NCBI GenBank assembly: GCA_900759575.1
Contig: CAAEVU010000298.1
Location: forward strand, 1-5,215
DNA from: Clostridia bacterium
Lineage (GTDB): Bacteria; Bacillota; Clostridia; Oscillospirales; Acutalibacteraceae
Direction: 5' to 3'
DNA length: 5,215 nucleotides
Below are positions 1 to 5,113 of this stretch, in pieces. The position numbers and the translations under genes were made by a program. The notes beneath the pieces were generated by a model. That model saw nothing but the letters and a program-made list of their open reading frames with translations, was not told the origin of the DNA and did not search any database. Each line of letters starts with the position of its first letter. Positions within the stretch are counted from its first letter, which is position 1.

Positions 1-41
1 AAAAAAACACCAGCCGTGAAATGCCCCAGTCATTTCACGGC
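1..41 (-). terminator. Intrinsic terminator of IclR-A
   Basis: Read on the minus strand, an 11-bp perfect stem (arms 31-41 and 13-23, GCCGTGAAATG with its complement) encloses a 7-nt loop. It is followed after TGGTG by seven T residues (positions 7 to 1). It begins 20 nt after the IclR-A stop codon, the expected place for a factor-independent terminator. The window ends inside the T-tract. Confidence 0.88.
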
Positions 42-60
42 CGCCCGTTCTTCCAGTGTC

Positions 61-855
61 TTATTTGGGGTAATAGCCCAATTTCCCGGAAATCTTTCCT
101 GCGGCAGTGGTCACAGCCTTGGCCAATTCTCGTTCTCTCTGGGGTTGGCTGAGACTGTGGGCACTGGCGGATATGCTGATCGCTGCAACCGGATTCCGGT
201 TGCGGTCGAAAATAGGTACGGCCAGCGAGCCGATGTTCTCCGACAGCTCATCGAAGATCATGCAGTACCCCCTCTGCCTCGTGCGCGCCAACTCCTGCTG
301 GATCTCCTGAAGCTCCACCTTAGTCTCCGGCGTAAATTTCTTGAGATCGCTGTCTCGCAAGACCCGCTGAACTTCCCCAGAGGACTGGTACGCCATAATG
401 GCGCGTCCCATGGCGGAACAGTACATTGGATGGCAATGGCCCATTGGAATCAGCAATTCCATGGTATTTTCGCAACAAATACTGATCAAATGTACCACTT
501 CCACCCCTCGGGGAACGCTCATATGACTATGGACACCGTACTTATAAGAAAGCCGCTGCAACTCCGGATAGGCGAAGCGGTAGATGCTGCTGTTCTGTAA
601 GGCTGCACCGGCCAAGGCGACGATCTCCAGACCAAGGGAGTAAAATCCTGTGGCATCATCCCGCTGCAAATAGCCCCAATCCAGCATGGTGTTGAGATGT
701 CTGGAGACGGTACTGATATTCATGTGCAGCTTGGAGGCGATGTCCGAAGTCCGCTGGATCGGCGTTGCCTCGTTAAAGGTGGAGAGGATTGCGAAGGTCT
801 TACCCACACTCTTGGCGTTAGAACTGCTCTGCTGTTTCACTGCCGATTGACTCAT
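61..855 (-). CDS. IclR-family transcriptional regulator (IclR-A)
   Basis: A 264-residue cytoplasmic DNA-binding regulator of the usual IclR length. Residues about 15-75 form the N-terminal winged helix-turn-helix, with RTSDIASKLHMN followed by the recognition helix ISTVSRHLNTML. Residues about 90-258 form the IclR effector-binding domain, including the PMGHCHPMYCSAMGRA segment, the GYCMIFDEL segment and the PIFDRNRNPVAAISISA core. The open frame extends 36 codons further upstream. I chose the ATG at 855 because it gives the same length and a matching N-terminus to the paralogue IclR-B, has an AAGGAAGGG ribosome binding site nine bases upstream (865-873), and leaves the promoter at 935-963 outside the gene. 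It is about 79 percent identical to IclR-B at 3437-4231. The gene looks monocistronic, with its own promoter and terminator. Probable autoregulation is inferred from the repeated sites upstream. The ligand is unknown; the neighbouring CoA-transferase makes an organic acid or acyl-CoA plausible, but that is inference. Confidence 0.95.
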   Translation of the reverse strand: MSQSAVKQQSSSNAKSVGKTFAILSTFNEATPIQRTSDIASKLHMNISTVSRHLNTMLDWGYLQRDDATGFYSLGLEIVALAGAALQNSSIYRFAYPELQRLSYKYGVHSHMSVPRGVEVVHLISICCENTMELLIPMGHCHPMYCSAMGRAIMAYQSSGEVQRVLRDSDLKKFTPETKVELQEIQQELARTRQRGYCMIFDELSENIGSLAVPIFDRNRNPVAAISISASAHSLSQPQRERELAKAVTTAAGKISGKLGYYPK

Positions 856-911
856 AACCAAACACCCTTCCTTTTTCGTTCTCTTTCTGCCTGGTCGATG
901 GGAACAATTTT

Positions 912-924
912 GTGCAATTTGCAC
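912..924. promoter_or_regulatory. 13-bp perfect palindrome at the IclR-A transcription start
   Basis: GTGCAA-T-TTGCAC is a perfect inverted repeat. It lies about 10-23 bases downstream of the proposed -10 box, over the expected transcription start and initial transcribed region. A second small palindrome, TTGC-ACTA-GCAA (919-930), overlaps it. This position suits repression by blocking initiation. The TTGC/GCAA half-sites resemble the 15-bp repeats further upstream but with different spacing, so it may be a variant site for the same protein. Confidence 0.45.
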
Positions 925-934
925 TAGCAACTTC

Positions 935-963
935 AGTGTAACATGTCTTTGCATATTGCGCAA
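935..963 (-). promoter_or_regulatory. Promoter of IclR-A
   Basis: On the minus strand a -35 TTGCGC (958-963) and a -10 TACACT (935-940) are separated by 17 bp. A TGT precedes the -10 as an extended -10 element. The hexamers are only moderate matches to the sigma-A consensus. The architecture (TTGC-starting -35, 17-bp spacer, TGn, TA.A.T -10) is the same as at IclR-B. The -35 hexamer is also the first six bases of an operator-like 15-mer (949-963). Confidence 0.6.
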
Positions 964-1004
964 TCTTTTTTCACCAGAAGCAACATCTTTTTCACATAGT
1001 GCAA
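949..1004. promoter_or_regulatory. Three tandem 15-bp TTGC-N7-GMAA sites, candidate IclR operator array
   Basis: Read on the minus strand the three sites are TTGCACTATGTGAAA (990-1004), TTGCTTCTGGTGAAA (969-983) and TTGCGCAATATGCAA (949-963). All have TTGC at positions 1-4 and GAAA or GCAA at 12-15, making an imperfect palindrome. Centres are 21 and 20 bp apart, so about two helical turns, which puts all three on the same face of the DNA. The promoter-proximal one is the most symmetric and covers the -35 box. Bases between the two upstream sites (AAAGAT) are also repeated. The assignment to IclR-A or IclR-B is inferred from context and from recurrence of the motif at 4328-4342, 3297-3311 and 3325-3339. 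Confidence 0.6.
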
Positions 1005-1120
1005 CTACACGAATTTTTTCCCAACCTGATAATTCTTCCCCAGCTCATCCTATTTTCTCCGGTTTTGTGGGTTCCATCCTTTCTGTTTCGCGGCGCAAAA
1101 CCGCTCTGTTCTTTATTCCC

Positions 1121-1164
1121 AAAAAAGGAACCGAGCTGTGATTTTGCATAAATCACAGCTCGGT
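1121..1164 (-). terminator. Strong intrinsic terminator in the IclR-A/CoA-transferase gap
   Basis: A 15-bp perfect stem (arms 1130-1144 and 1150-1164, beginning ACCGAGCTGTGATTT) has a 5-nt loop. On the minus strand it is followed by TCC and six T residues (1126-1121). On the plus strand no T-tract follows. It therefore ends minus-strand transcription entering from the right, either as a distant end of the CoA-transferase mRNA (458 nt past its stop) or as the end of a separate minus-strand RNA. It also isolates IclR-A from upstream transcription. Confidence 0.8.
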
Positions 1165-1276
1165 CTTGCATAATAGCGCAAATGATCGGCTTCTGAAACT
1201 TGCCTTTTTCTGTCCTGCGGAGTCACAAAACACAGGACAGCGCTCGCCAATTTTGCATTTGTTTTGTAGGGCAGAT
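1165..1276. other. Non-coding stretch with a TTGC-N8-GCAA element and a weak hairpin
   Basis: No gene is supported here. Positions 1166-1181 read TTGCATAATAGCGCAA, like the IclR-A -35 site (TTGCATATTGCGCAA on the plus strand) but with one extra base in the spacer. Positions 1210-1217 and 1233-1240 (CTGTCCTG and CAGGACAG) form an 8-bp inverted repeat with a 15-nt loop and no T-tract on either strand, so it is not a terminator. No convincing promoter for the adjacent RNA candidate was found. Confidence 0.3.
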
Positions 1277-1488
1277 GGGCATTTAAAAGAGCCATGCACG
1301 AAACTTCAAGGAACACAAGTTCTCCCAACTAGGAGGAATACACAGCGCTTCACCTAGGGTAAGGGAACGGCTCGTCAGATCTTGTCCGGCGAGACCACGA
1401 GAAATCGAAAGGGGAAGATCTCTCAAAGGGGAAGGCTTATTCTATGAAGATCTTGGCAGAAGATGAAGGATGGCTCTTTTAGACACCC
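1277..1488 (+). ncRNA. Candidate structured non-coding RNA, class not identified
   Basis: About 212 nt lacking a credible ORF but carrying nested complementary segments: P1 1285-1295/1470-1480 (11 bp perfect, with partial extension to 1277 and 1488); P2 1304-1308/1464-1468; P3 1316-1319/1452-1455; P4 1336-1340/1438-1442; P5 1345-1354/1428-1436 (8 pairs with one bulge and one mismatch); P6 1377-1383/1415-1421 (7 bp). A local hairpin sits at 1322-1325/1332-1335. CUCG at 1371-1374 can pair with CGAG at 1390-1393 or 1398-1401 inside the P6 loop, which would be a pseudoknot. Plus is preferred because unpaired segments are rich in A and G on that strand, typical of structured RNA. Against this, the outer P1 extension pairs slightly better as G-U wobbles on the minus strand, and the terminator at 1121-1164 serves the minus strand. 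Size and shape are compatible with known Firmicutes RNAs of about 200 nt such as the raiA motif or 6S RNA, but I cannot confirm either. Confidence 0.5.
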
Positions 1489-1510
1489 AGCTATTCTGTG
1501 GTTAGAGGTT

Positions 1511-1547
1511 GGGCGGCTGTCAGCCTGGCTGAAACGGACAGCCGCCC
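1511..1547. repeat. GC-rich 11-bp inverted repeat downstream of the CoA-transferase
   Basis: GGGCGGCTGTC (1511-1521) and its exact complement (1537-1547) enclose 15 nt. It lies 75 nt past the CoA-transferase stop, where a 3' hairpin is expected. No T-tract follows on either strand, so it is not a classical intrinsic terminator. It may be an RNA-stabilising 3' hairpin or a processing/pausing site of the transferase mRNA. A run of six T on the minus strand (1615-1620) directly after the stop codon is not preceded by a stem. Confidence 0.5.
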
Positions 1548-1621
1548 GGCGTATAAAACCCGAGTTCTTCTCCTTCCACCCCATGATACGGTCAGAGAAG
1601 GCAGGCAGGTTTGCAAAAAAC

Positions 1622-3100
1622 TTACTTCTTCATGGTGCCATGATCCAGATAGTTCTGGTGCCAAGACAAAGCTAGCTTCAGGTCGTGGGGGGTGTGCTGG
1701 CCAGCGGAAACCTTGCAAGCATGTTCAAAGTATTCCCACAGCATGGGACGATAATCCGGATGTGCGCAATTTTCGATCAACAATTTTGCCCGCTGTTTGG
1801 GAGACTTCCAACGCAGGTCGGCAATGCCCTGCTCCGTGATGATGACGGCCACGTCATGTTCGGTAGAGTCCACATGGGAGACCATGGGAACGATACAGGA
1901 GATGTCACCGTCCTTGGCGATGGATTCGGTTGCGAAGATGCTGATCCGAGCATTGCGAGCAAAGTCAGCGCTGCCGCCCAGGCCGTTCATCATCTTGGTG
2001 CCCATGATATGAGTGGAGTTGACATTGCCATAGATGTCCACTTCGATGGGGGTGTTCAGAGAAATCAAGCCCAGGCGACGGGCAGTCTCAGGATGGTTAG
2101 TGATCTCCTGAGGACGGATGATGATCTTATCGTGATAGAAGTCGATATTTTCATAGAAACGCTTCCGGTTCTCTGCGGTCAGAGCGATGGAGCTGGAGGA
2201 GACAAACCGGAACACACCCTGGTCGATCAGATCCAGCGCTGCATCCTGCATGACTTCAGTGTACATACTCAAACCCTTGAAGCCGCTGGAAGCCAGGCCG
2301 CCCAGGACAGCGTTGCCCACCGAGCCGACACCGGACTGGAAGGGGCCGGGGTTTTCCGGCAGACGGCCGGCAGCGATCTCGCCCTTCAGGAACTTGATAA
2401 CGTTCTTGCCGATCTCATCGGTTGCAGGCGTGGTGGGTTTAAACTTCTGAGGGGGATCTTCCCGATCCGTCATGACAATCGCTACGATTTTATCGGGATC
2501 ACAGGGGATGAAGGGAGTCCCTACACGATCATCAGGCTTGGTGATGGGGATGATCTTTGCGTGAGGAGGAATGCCAATCTCAAAGATATCGTGCATACCG
2601 ATCAGCCCTTCGGGCAGAGTCGTGTTGACCTCCACAATGACCATATCGGCGGATGCGACGGCCGCATCAGAGGAACCACAGGAAGCGGCAGGATACAGCC
2701 CTTCTTCGCTGACAGCGGTGCATTCGATCATGGCCACGTTGGTATGCAGACCGCAGTCCTGCTTCATGTTCATGGGCAGGTGAGAGATGTGAAGATCGCT
2801 GAATTCCACAGCGCCGCTGTTGATGGCCTTGCGCAAGTCGCTGTTGGACTGATGACCAAAACGGCGGGAAACCAAACCTGCACGGATCATAGCACCGTCC
2901 ACTTCATCGCTGACTGCGGCACCGACACTGATGGTCAAATCCTTTGCGTGACCCGATTCCACCAGAGCCAGAGGCACTGCCTTGGGGCTGCCCACGCTGG
3001 TGAAACCACTGATGCCCAGAACCATGCCAGACTTTACGAACTGTGCTGCCTGCTGGGCGGACATCACTTTGCTCTTTAGAGATTCTGCTACTCTTTCCAT
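1622..3100 (-). CDS. Class I CoA-transferase, succinyl-CoA:acetate / propionyl-CoA:succinate type (acetyl-CoA hydrolase/transferase family)
   Basis: A 492-residue cytoplasmic enzyme moving CoA between acyl-CoA and a carboxylate through a glutamyl-CoA thioester. Length fits the AarC/ScpC/Cat1 branch (about 490-540 residues) better than the shorter butyryl-CoA or 4-hydroxybutyrate transferases (about 440). Numbered from the ATG at 3100: SGVGSVGNAV at 256-265, MYTEVMQD with the presumed catalytic Glu at E282, ITNHPE with N335, NGLGGSADF with G376, and SIAK with K396. A constant offset of 12 aligns V258, E282, N335, G376 and K396 with active-site residues I recall for Acetobacter AarC (V270, E294, N347, G388, K408). 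The C-terminal half carries the conserved MVSHVDSTEHDV, ITEQGIADLR and NCAHPDYRP segments. The start at 3100 has GAAGGAG six bases upstream; an in-frame ATG at 3124 has no comparable site. The exact substrate pair cannot be read from sequence. It probably works in acetate, succinate, propionate or butyrate fermentation. It is flanked by two IclR paralogues, likely regulators. Confidence 0.93.
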   Translation of the reverse strand: MERVAESLKSKVMSAQQAAQFVKSGMVLGISGFTSVGSPKAVPLALVESGHAKDLTISVGAAVSDEVDGAMIRAGLVSRRFGHQSNSDLRKAINSGAVEFSDLHISHLPMNMKQDCGLHTNVAMIECTAVSEEGLYPAASCGSSDAAVASADMVIVEVNTTLPEGLIGMHDIFEIGIPPHAKIIPITKPDDRVGTPFIPCDPDKIVAIVMTDREDPPQKFKPTTPATDEIGKNVIKFLKGEIAAGRLPENPGPFQSGVGSVGNAVLGGLASSGFKGLSMYTEVMQDAALDLIDQGVFRFVSSSSIALTAENRKRFYENIDFYHDKIIIRPQEITNHPETARRLGLISLNTPIEVDIYGNVNSTHIMGTKMMNGLGGSADFARNARISIFATESIAKDGDISCIVPMVSHVDSTEHDVAVIITEQGIADLRWKSPKQRAKLLIENCAHPDYRPMLWEYFEHACKVSAGQHTPHDLKLALSWHQNYLDHGTMKK

Positions 3101-3106
3101 AGTAAA

Positions 3107-3113
3107 CTCCTTC
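3107..3113 (-). promoter_or_regulatory. Ribosome binding site deciding the CoA-transferase start
   Basis: The minus strand reads GAAGGAG followed by six bases and then ATG (3100-3098). This near-perfect Shine-Dalgarno lies between the two in-frame ATGs at 3124 and 3100, so only the downstream one can use it. Confidence 0.85.
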
Positions 3114-3218
3114 ACTTGTATCAATGTTTATGCCAAACTTGTGTCTCGGTCTTTTGCTTTTCTCCGCTGCATTGACCGCAGACATCAAAATGATTCCATA
3201 TTCATCTCTGTGGTTCGT

Positions 3219-3246
3219 ATTATACCGGACAGGTTCAAAATAGCAA
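3219..3246 (-). promoter_or_regulatory. Promoter of the CoA-transferase
   Basis: On the minus strand a consensus -10 TATAAT (3219-3224) lies 16 bp downstream of a -35 TTGCTA (3241-3246). The predicted start near 3212 gives a leader of about 110 nt in which I see no riboswitch or credible leader peptide. The perfect -10 with a poor -35 suits a promoter needing an activator, consistent with operator-like sites upstream only. Confidence 0.65.
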
Positions 3247-3262
3247 CAGATTGGAGCTGGCA

Positions 3263-3339
3263 TTTCCAATTTGCGAAATATATTCTCAAAAAGCAGTTTC
3301 CGTTTTCGCAATCCGACACACCCGTTGCATATCGCGAAA
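3263..3339. promoter_or_regulatory. Candidate IclR operators upstream of the CoA-transferase promoter
   Basis: Two 15-mers fit TTGC-N7-GAAA: TTGCATATCGCGAAA on the plus strand (3325-3339) and TTGCGAAAACGGAAA on the minus strand (3297-3311). A looser 16-mer, TTTC-N8-GAAA, lies at 3263-3278. The 3325-3339 site matches the IclR-A -35 site in 13 of 15 bases (TTGCATATTGCGCAA on the same strand). Centres lie about 58, 92 and 120 bases upstream of the predicted start, a typical activator region. ATTGGA/TCCAAT (3250-3255 and 3265-3270, within the loose site) is a further small inverted repeat near the -35. Binding by the flanking regulators is inferred. Confidence 0.5.
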
Positions 3340-3380
3340 GCCGTTTGCAGAGGAGTCAACTGCAAACGGCTTTTGTTTTT
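3337..3380 (+). terminator. 14-bp hairpin with T-tract on the plus side, between IclR-B and the CoA-transferase
   Basis: Arms 3337-3350 and 3360-3373 (AAAGCCGTTTGCAG with its exact complement) enclose 9 nt. On the plus strand the stem runs into TTTTGTTTTT, a strong intrinsic terminator signal. On the minus strand only the three T residues within the stem follow. Its location 64 nt past the IclR-B stop makes it the natural end of the IclR-B transcript, yet the U-tail points the other way. It may act in both directions with lower efficiency on the minus strand, or stop antisense transcription toward IclR-B. Its left arm overlaps the operator-like site at 3325-3339 by three bases. Confidence 0.65.
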
Positions 3381-3436
3381 CGCTATGAAACCTGTCGCGG
3401 ATTGGGAAAAGGGCATCCTCCACGTTGAGCGCCCCC

Positions 3437-4231
3437 TTACTTGGGATAATACCCCAGCTTGCCAGAGATCTTCCCTGCGGCAGTCATGACCGCTTTGGCC
3501 AACTCCCTCTCCCGTTGGGGCTGACTGAGGCTTTGGGCGCTGGCAGAGACGCTGATGGCAGCAACGGGATTCCGGTTGCGGTCAAAGATAGGCGCAGCCA
3601 AAGAACTTTTGCTCTCGGCCAACTCATCAAAAAGGATGCAATATCCCTTCTGTCGGGTATGGATCAGTTCCTGGTTAATTTCCCGCAGGTCGATCTTCGT
3701 TTCCGGTGTCAGCTTTTGCAGTTCACTGGCTCGAAGCACCTTCTGCACTTCTGCCTGGGACATATAGGCCAGCATAGCCCGCCCCATAGCGGAACAGTAC
3801 ATGGGGTGACAATGTCCCATCGGAATCAACAATTCCATGGTACTTTCGCAGCAAATACTGATCAAATGTACCACATCCACTGCACGGGGCACGCCCATAT
3901 GGCTGTGGACGCCGTACTTATAAGACAGCTGCTGCAATTCAGGATAGGCATGACGGTAAACGTCATTATTTTGTAATGCAGCGCCAGCCAGAGCCACGAT
4001 TTCCAGCCCCAGCGAGTAGTAACCAGTCGAATCATCCCGCTCCAAAAAGTTCCAATCCAGCATGGTGTTCAGATGACGGGAGACGGTGCTGATATTCATA
4101 TGCAGTTTGTTGGCAATATCCGATGTTCGTTGTTCCGGCGCCAATTCATTGAAGGTGGATAGAATCTCCAGCGTCTTGCTGACACTTTTGGCATTGGAGC
4201 CTTTATGCGAACCCTCTGCACGTTGAGCCAT
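3437..4231 (-). CDS. IclR-family transcriptional regulator (IclR-B), paralogue of IclR-A
   Basis: A 264-residue IclR protein with the winged helix-turn-helix at about 15-75 (RTSDIANKLHMN plus recognition helix ISTVSRHLNTML, identical to IclR-A in the helix). The effector-binding domain at about 90-258 includes GHCHPMYCSAMGRA, GYCILFDEL and PIFDRNRNPVAAISVSA. It aligns with IclR-A end to end without gaps, with 208 of 264 residues identical by hand count. Differences cluster in the first ten residues and at about 150-210, outside the recognition helix. The ATG at 4229-4231 has an AGAAAGGA ribosome binding site (4241-4248). A promoter (4314-4342), a leader with two small hairpins and a downstream hairpin suggest a single-gene transcript. 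The tandem arrangement around the CoA-transferase and the shared upstream motif suggest that both regulators act on the same sites. The ligand is unknown. Confidence 0.95.
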   Translation of the reverse strand: MAQRAEGSHKGSNAKSVSKTLEILSTFNELAPEQRTSDIANKLHMNISTVSRHLNTMLDWNFLERDDSTGYYSLGLEIVALAGAALQNNDVYRHAYPELQQLSYKYGVHSHMGVPRAVDVVHLISICCESTMELLIPMGHCHPMYCSAMGRAMLAYMSQAEVQKVLRASELQKLTPETKIDLREINQELIHTRQKGYCILFDELAESKSSLAAPIFDRNRNPVAAISVSASAQSLSQPQRERELAKAVMTAAGKISGKLGYYPK

Positions 4232-4240
4232 GACAAATCA

Positions 4241-4278
4241 TCCTTTCTCAATAGAAAGATTCCCAAATTTTATTGGGA
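4241..4278 (-). promoter_or_regulatory. IclR-B leader with two hairpins, one covering the ribosome binding site
   Basis: CTTTCT (4243-4248) and AGAAAG (4253-4258) form a 6-bp stem with a 4-nt loop that includes the ribosome binding site of IclR-B. Just upstream in the transcript TCCCAA (4261-4266) and TTGGGA (4273-4278) form a second 6-bp inverted repeat. The first could reduce translation; both are short, so this is tentative. Confidence 0.35.
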
Positions 4279-4313
4279 TTGTTACATTTCTATCAAAGTT
4301 TCTATGCAGAGTT

Positions 4314-4342
4314 AGTTTACCATCTTTTTTCGTATGATGCAA
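4314..4342 (-). promoter_or_regulatory. Promoter of IclR-B with overlapping operator-like site
   Basis: Minus strand -35 TTGCAT (4337-4342), 17-bp spacer, and -10 TAAACT (4314-4319) preceded by an extended TGG. The 15-mer TTGCATCATACGAAA (4328-4342) begins exactly with the -35 hexamer, as at IclR-A where TTGCGCAATATGCAA begins with its -35. ATGCA-AC-TGCAT (4337-4348) is an additional palindrome over the same box. Binding here would exclude RNA polymerase, so autorepression or mutual repression is the simplest reading. Confidence 0.65.
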
Positions 4343-4348
4343 CTGCAT

Positions 4349-4586
4349 ATAACAATTTTCTGCAAAGCAGAAGAAAACATCTACAGAATTCCGCTTTTCC
4401 CTGCGGATACAGCATATTTTTTCGCAGAATGATAGAAAAAAAATGTTGCAACTCCCCATTTCCACACCGTTATCACCCAGCAAGCCGCAGAAAAGCACGC
4501 TGGCGCTATGGGAAAACTCTACAGATGTGTGCGAAATCCTACATCCACCGGAGTGCGAAAAACAGGGGATTTTTCGCGCCCACTGC
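4349..4586. other. Intergenic stretch without a gene
   Basis: No ORF with a ribosome binding site or recognisable product is seen. It holds two copies of GTGCGAAA in the same orientation (4529-4536 and 4553-4560, 24 bp apart) and scattered TTTCGC/GCGAAA half-sites resembling half of the operator-like motif, without a second half at the right distance. Confidence 0.35.
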
Positions 4587-4620
4587 AAAAAAAGACCTAC
4601 CTCAAAAAGGCAGGTCTTTT
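4587..4620 (-). terminator. Intrinsic terminator of the SecB-like gene
   Basis: On the minus strand a 13-bp stem (arms 4608-4620 and 4590-4602, AAAAGACCTGCCT against its complement with one G-U pair) has a 5-nt loop and ends in a run of T (4593-4587). It starts 8 nt after the stop codon at 4629-4631. Confidence 0.9.
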
Positions 4621-4628
4621 GCAAACGT

Positions 4629-5060
4629 TTACACGATGGGCAGCGTTGGCTCCTCTTTTTTGGCCTTGTTGAACACCACCTGGCTGGGGTCGATCTTGGC
4701 CTTGCGCAGCACCAATCCATTCATGCCGGAGGCGGTACACAGGTGGGACACCTCGGACTGCATATAGGGAAAGAGCTGATCATAGCACTGGGTGTGGATC
4801 TCTTTCTTATCTTCCTCCGTCTCCACACCCTCACACTTGAACACACCCAGCATCTCTACAGATAGAAAGAACAGCTTTTCGTCCTCTTTGTCTTTGAGGG
4901 AGTGGTAGAGCTTGGCGACACAGCGTTCTCCATCGGGGGAGTAATTCACCTGGAAGGAAAAACTACTGCCCAGCTGCCGGTTCGTGCCGTGTTTTCGTTC
5001 CAGATCGTTGTTGAAGTGAATCTCACGTACCTTTTGGTTCATCAATGTAGCTGTTGGCAT
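4629..5060 (-). CDS. SecB-like chaperone family protein
   Basis: A 143-residue soluble protein without signal peptide or membrane segment, close to the length of SecB (about 150). Residues 64-78 (FFLSVEMLGVFKCEG) resemble the SecB beta strands ending in a G-[IV]-F turn. CYDQLFPYMQSEVSHL (92-107) matches the SecB helix with its LFPY signature, and LVLRKAKIDPSQV (116-128) matches the C-terminal L.LAPVNFD region. The N-terminal third is less similar. SecB in proteobacteria holds secretory precursors unfolded for SecA; many Firmicutes lack a classical SecB, so a general chaperone or specialised role is equally possible. No toxin-antitoxin pair, as found beside some SecB-like chaperones, is visible here. 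The ATG at 5060 has GGGAGGG a few bases upstream. The gene has its own promoter and terminator and lies 71 nt after a probable histidine kinase. Confidence is high that it is a gene, moderate for the family. Confidence 0.75.
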   Translation of the reverse strand: MPTATLMNQKVREIHFNNDLERKHGTNRQLGSSFSFQVNYSPDGERCVAKLYHSLKDKEDEKLFFLSVEMLGVFKCEGVETEEDKKEIHTQCYDQLFPYMQSEVSHLCTASGMNGLVLRKAKIDPSQVVFNKAKKEEPTLPIV

Positions 5061-5113
5061 AGGATTCCCTCCCGTTTTCTATTTTAGGCTGTCCGATTGG
5101 AAAGCCTGGTTTT

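Noticed and set aside
16..600. Plus-strand frame of 194 codons, and its equivalent at 3425-3976
   Set aside because: Both are antisense to the two IclR genes in the same relative frame; their similarity simply reflects the paralogy of the sense genes.
856..963. N-terminal extension of IclR-A to the ATG at 963
   Set aside because: No ribosome binding site, no counterpart in the paralogue, and it would place the promoter and operator-like sites inside the gene.
1285..1480. Miniature transposon (MITE) bounded by the 11-bp inverted repeat
   Set aside because: No target-site duplication flanks the repeats, and further nested complementary segments inside fit an RNA structure better.
1685..3079. 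Long plus-strand open frame of 464 codons
   Set aside because: Fully antisense to the CoA-transferase, which has clear catalytic motifs and a ribosome binding site. The plus-strand protein resembles no family I know.
3125..3212. Leader peptide or riboswitch in the CoA-transferase leader
   Set aside because: Only a six-codon start-to-stop frame without a ribosome binding site, and no known aptamer signature or terminator.
2904..3416. Minus-strand frame of 170 codons spanning the transferase 5' end
   Set aside because: Overlaps the transferase coding start in another frame and runs through the promoter and hairpin; no recognisable domain or good ribosome binding site.
4238..4720. Minus-strand frame of 160 codons between the SecB-like gene and IclR-B
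   Set aside because: Crosses the SecB-like 3' end, its terminator and the IclR-B promoter; composition is not protein-like.
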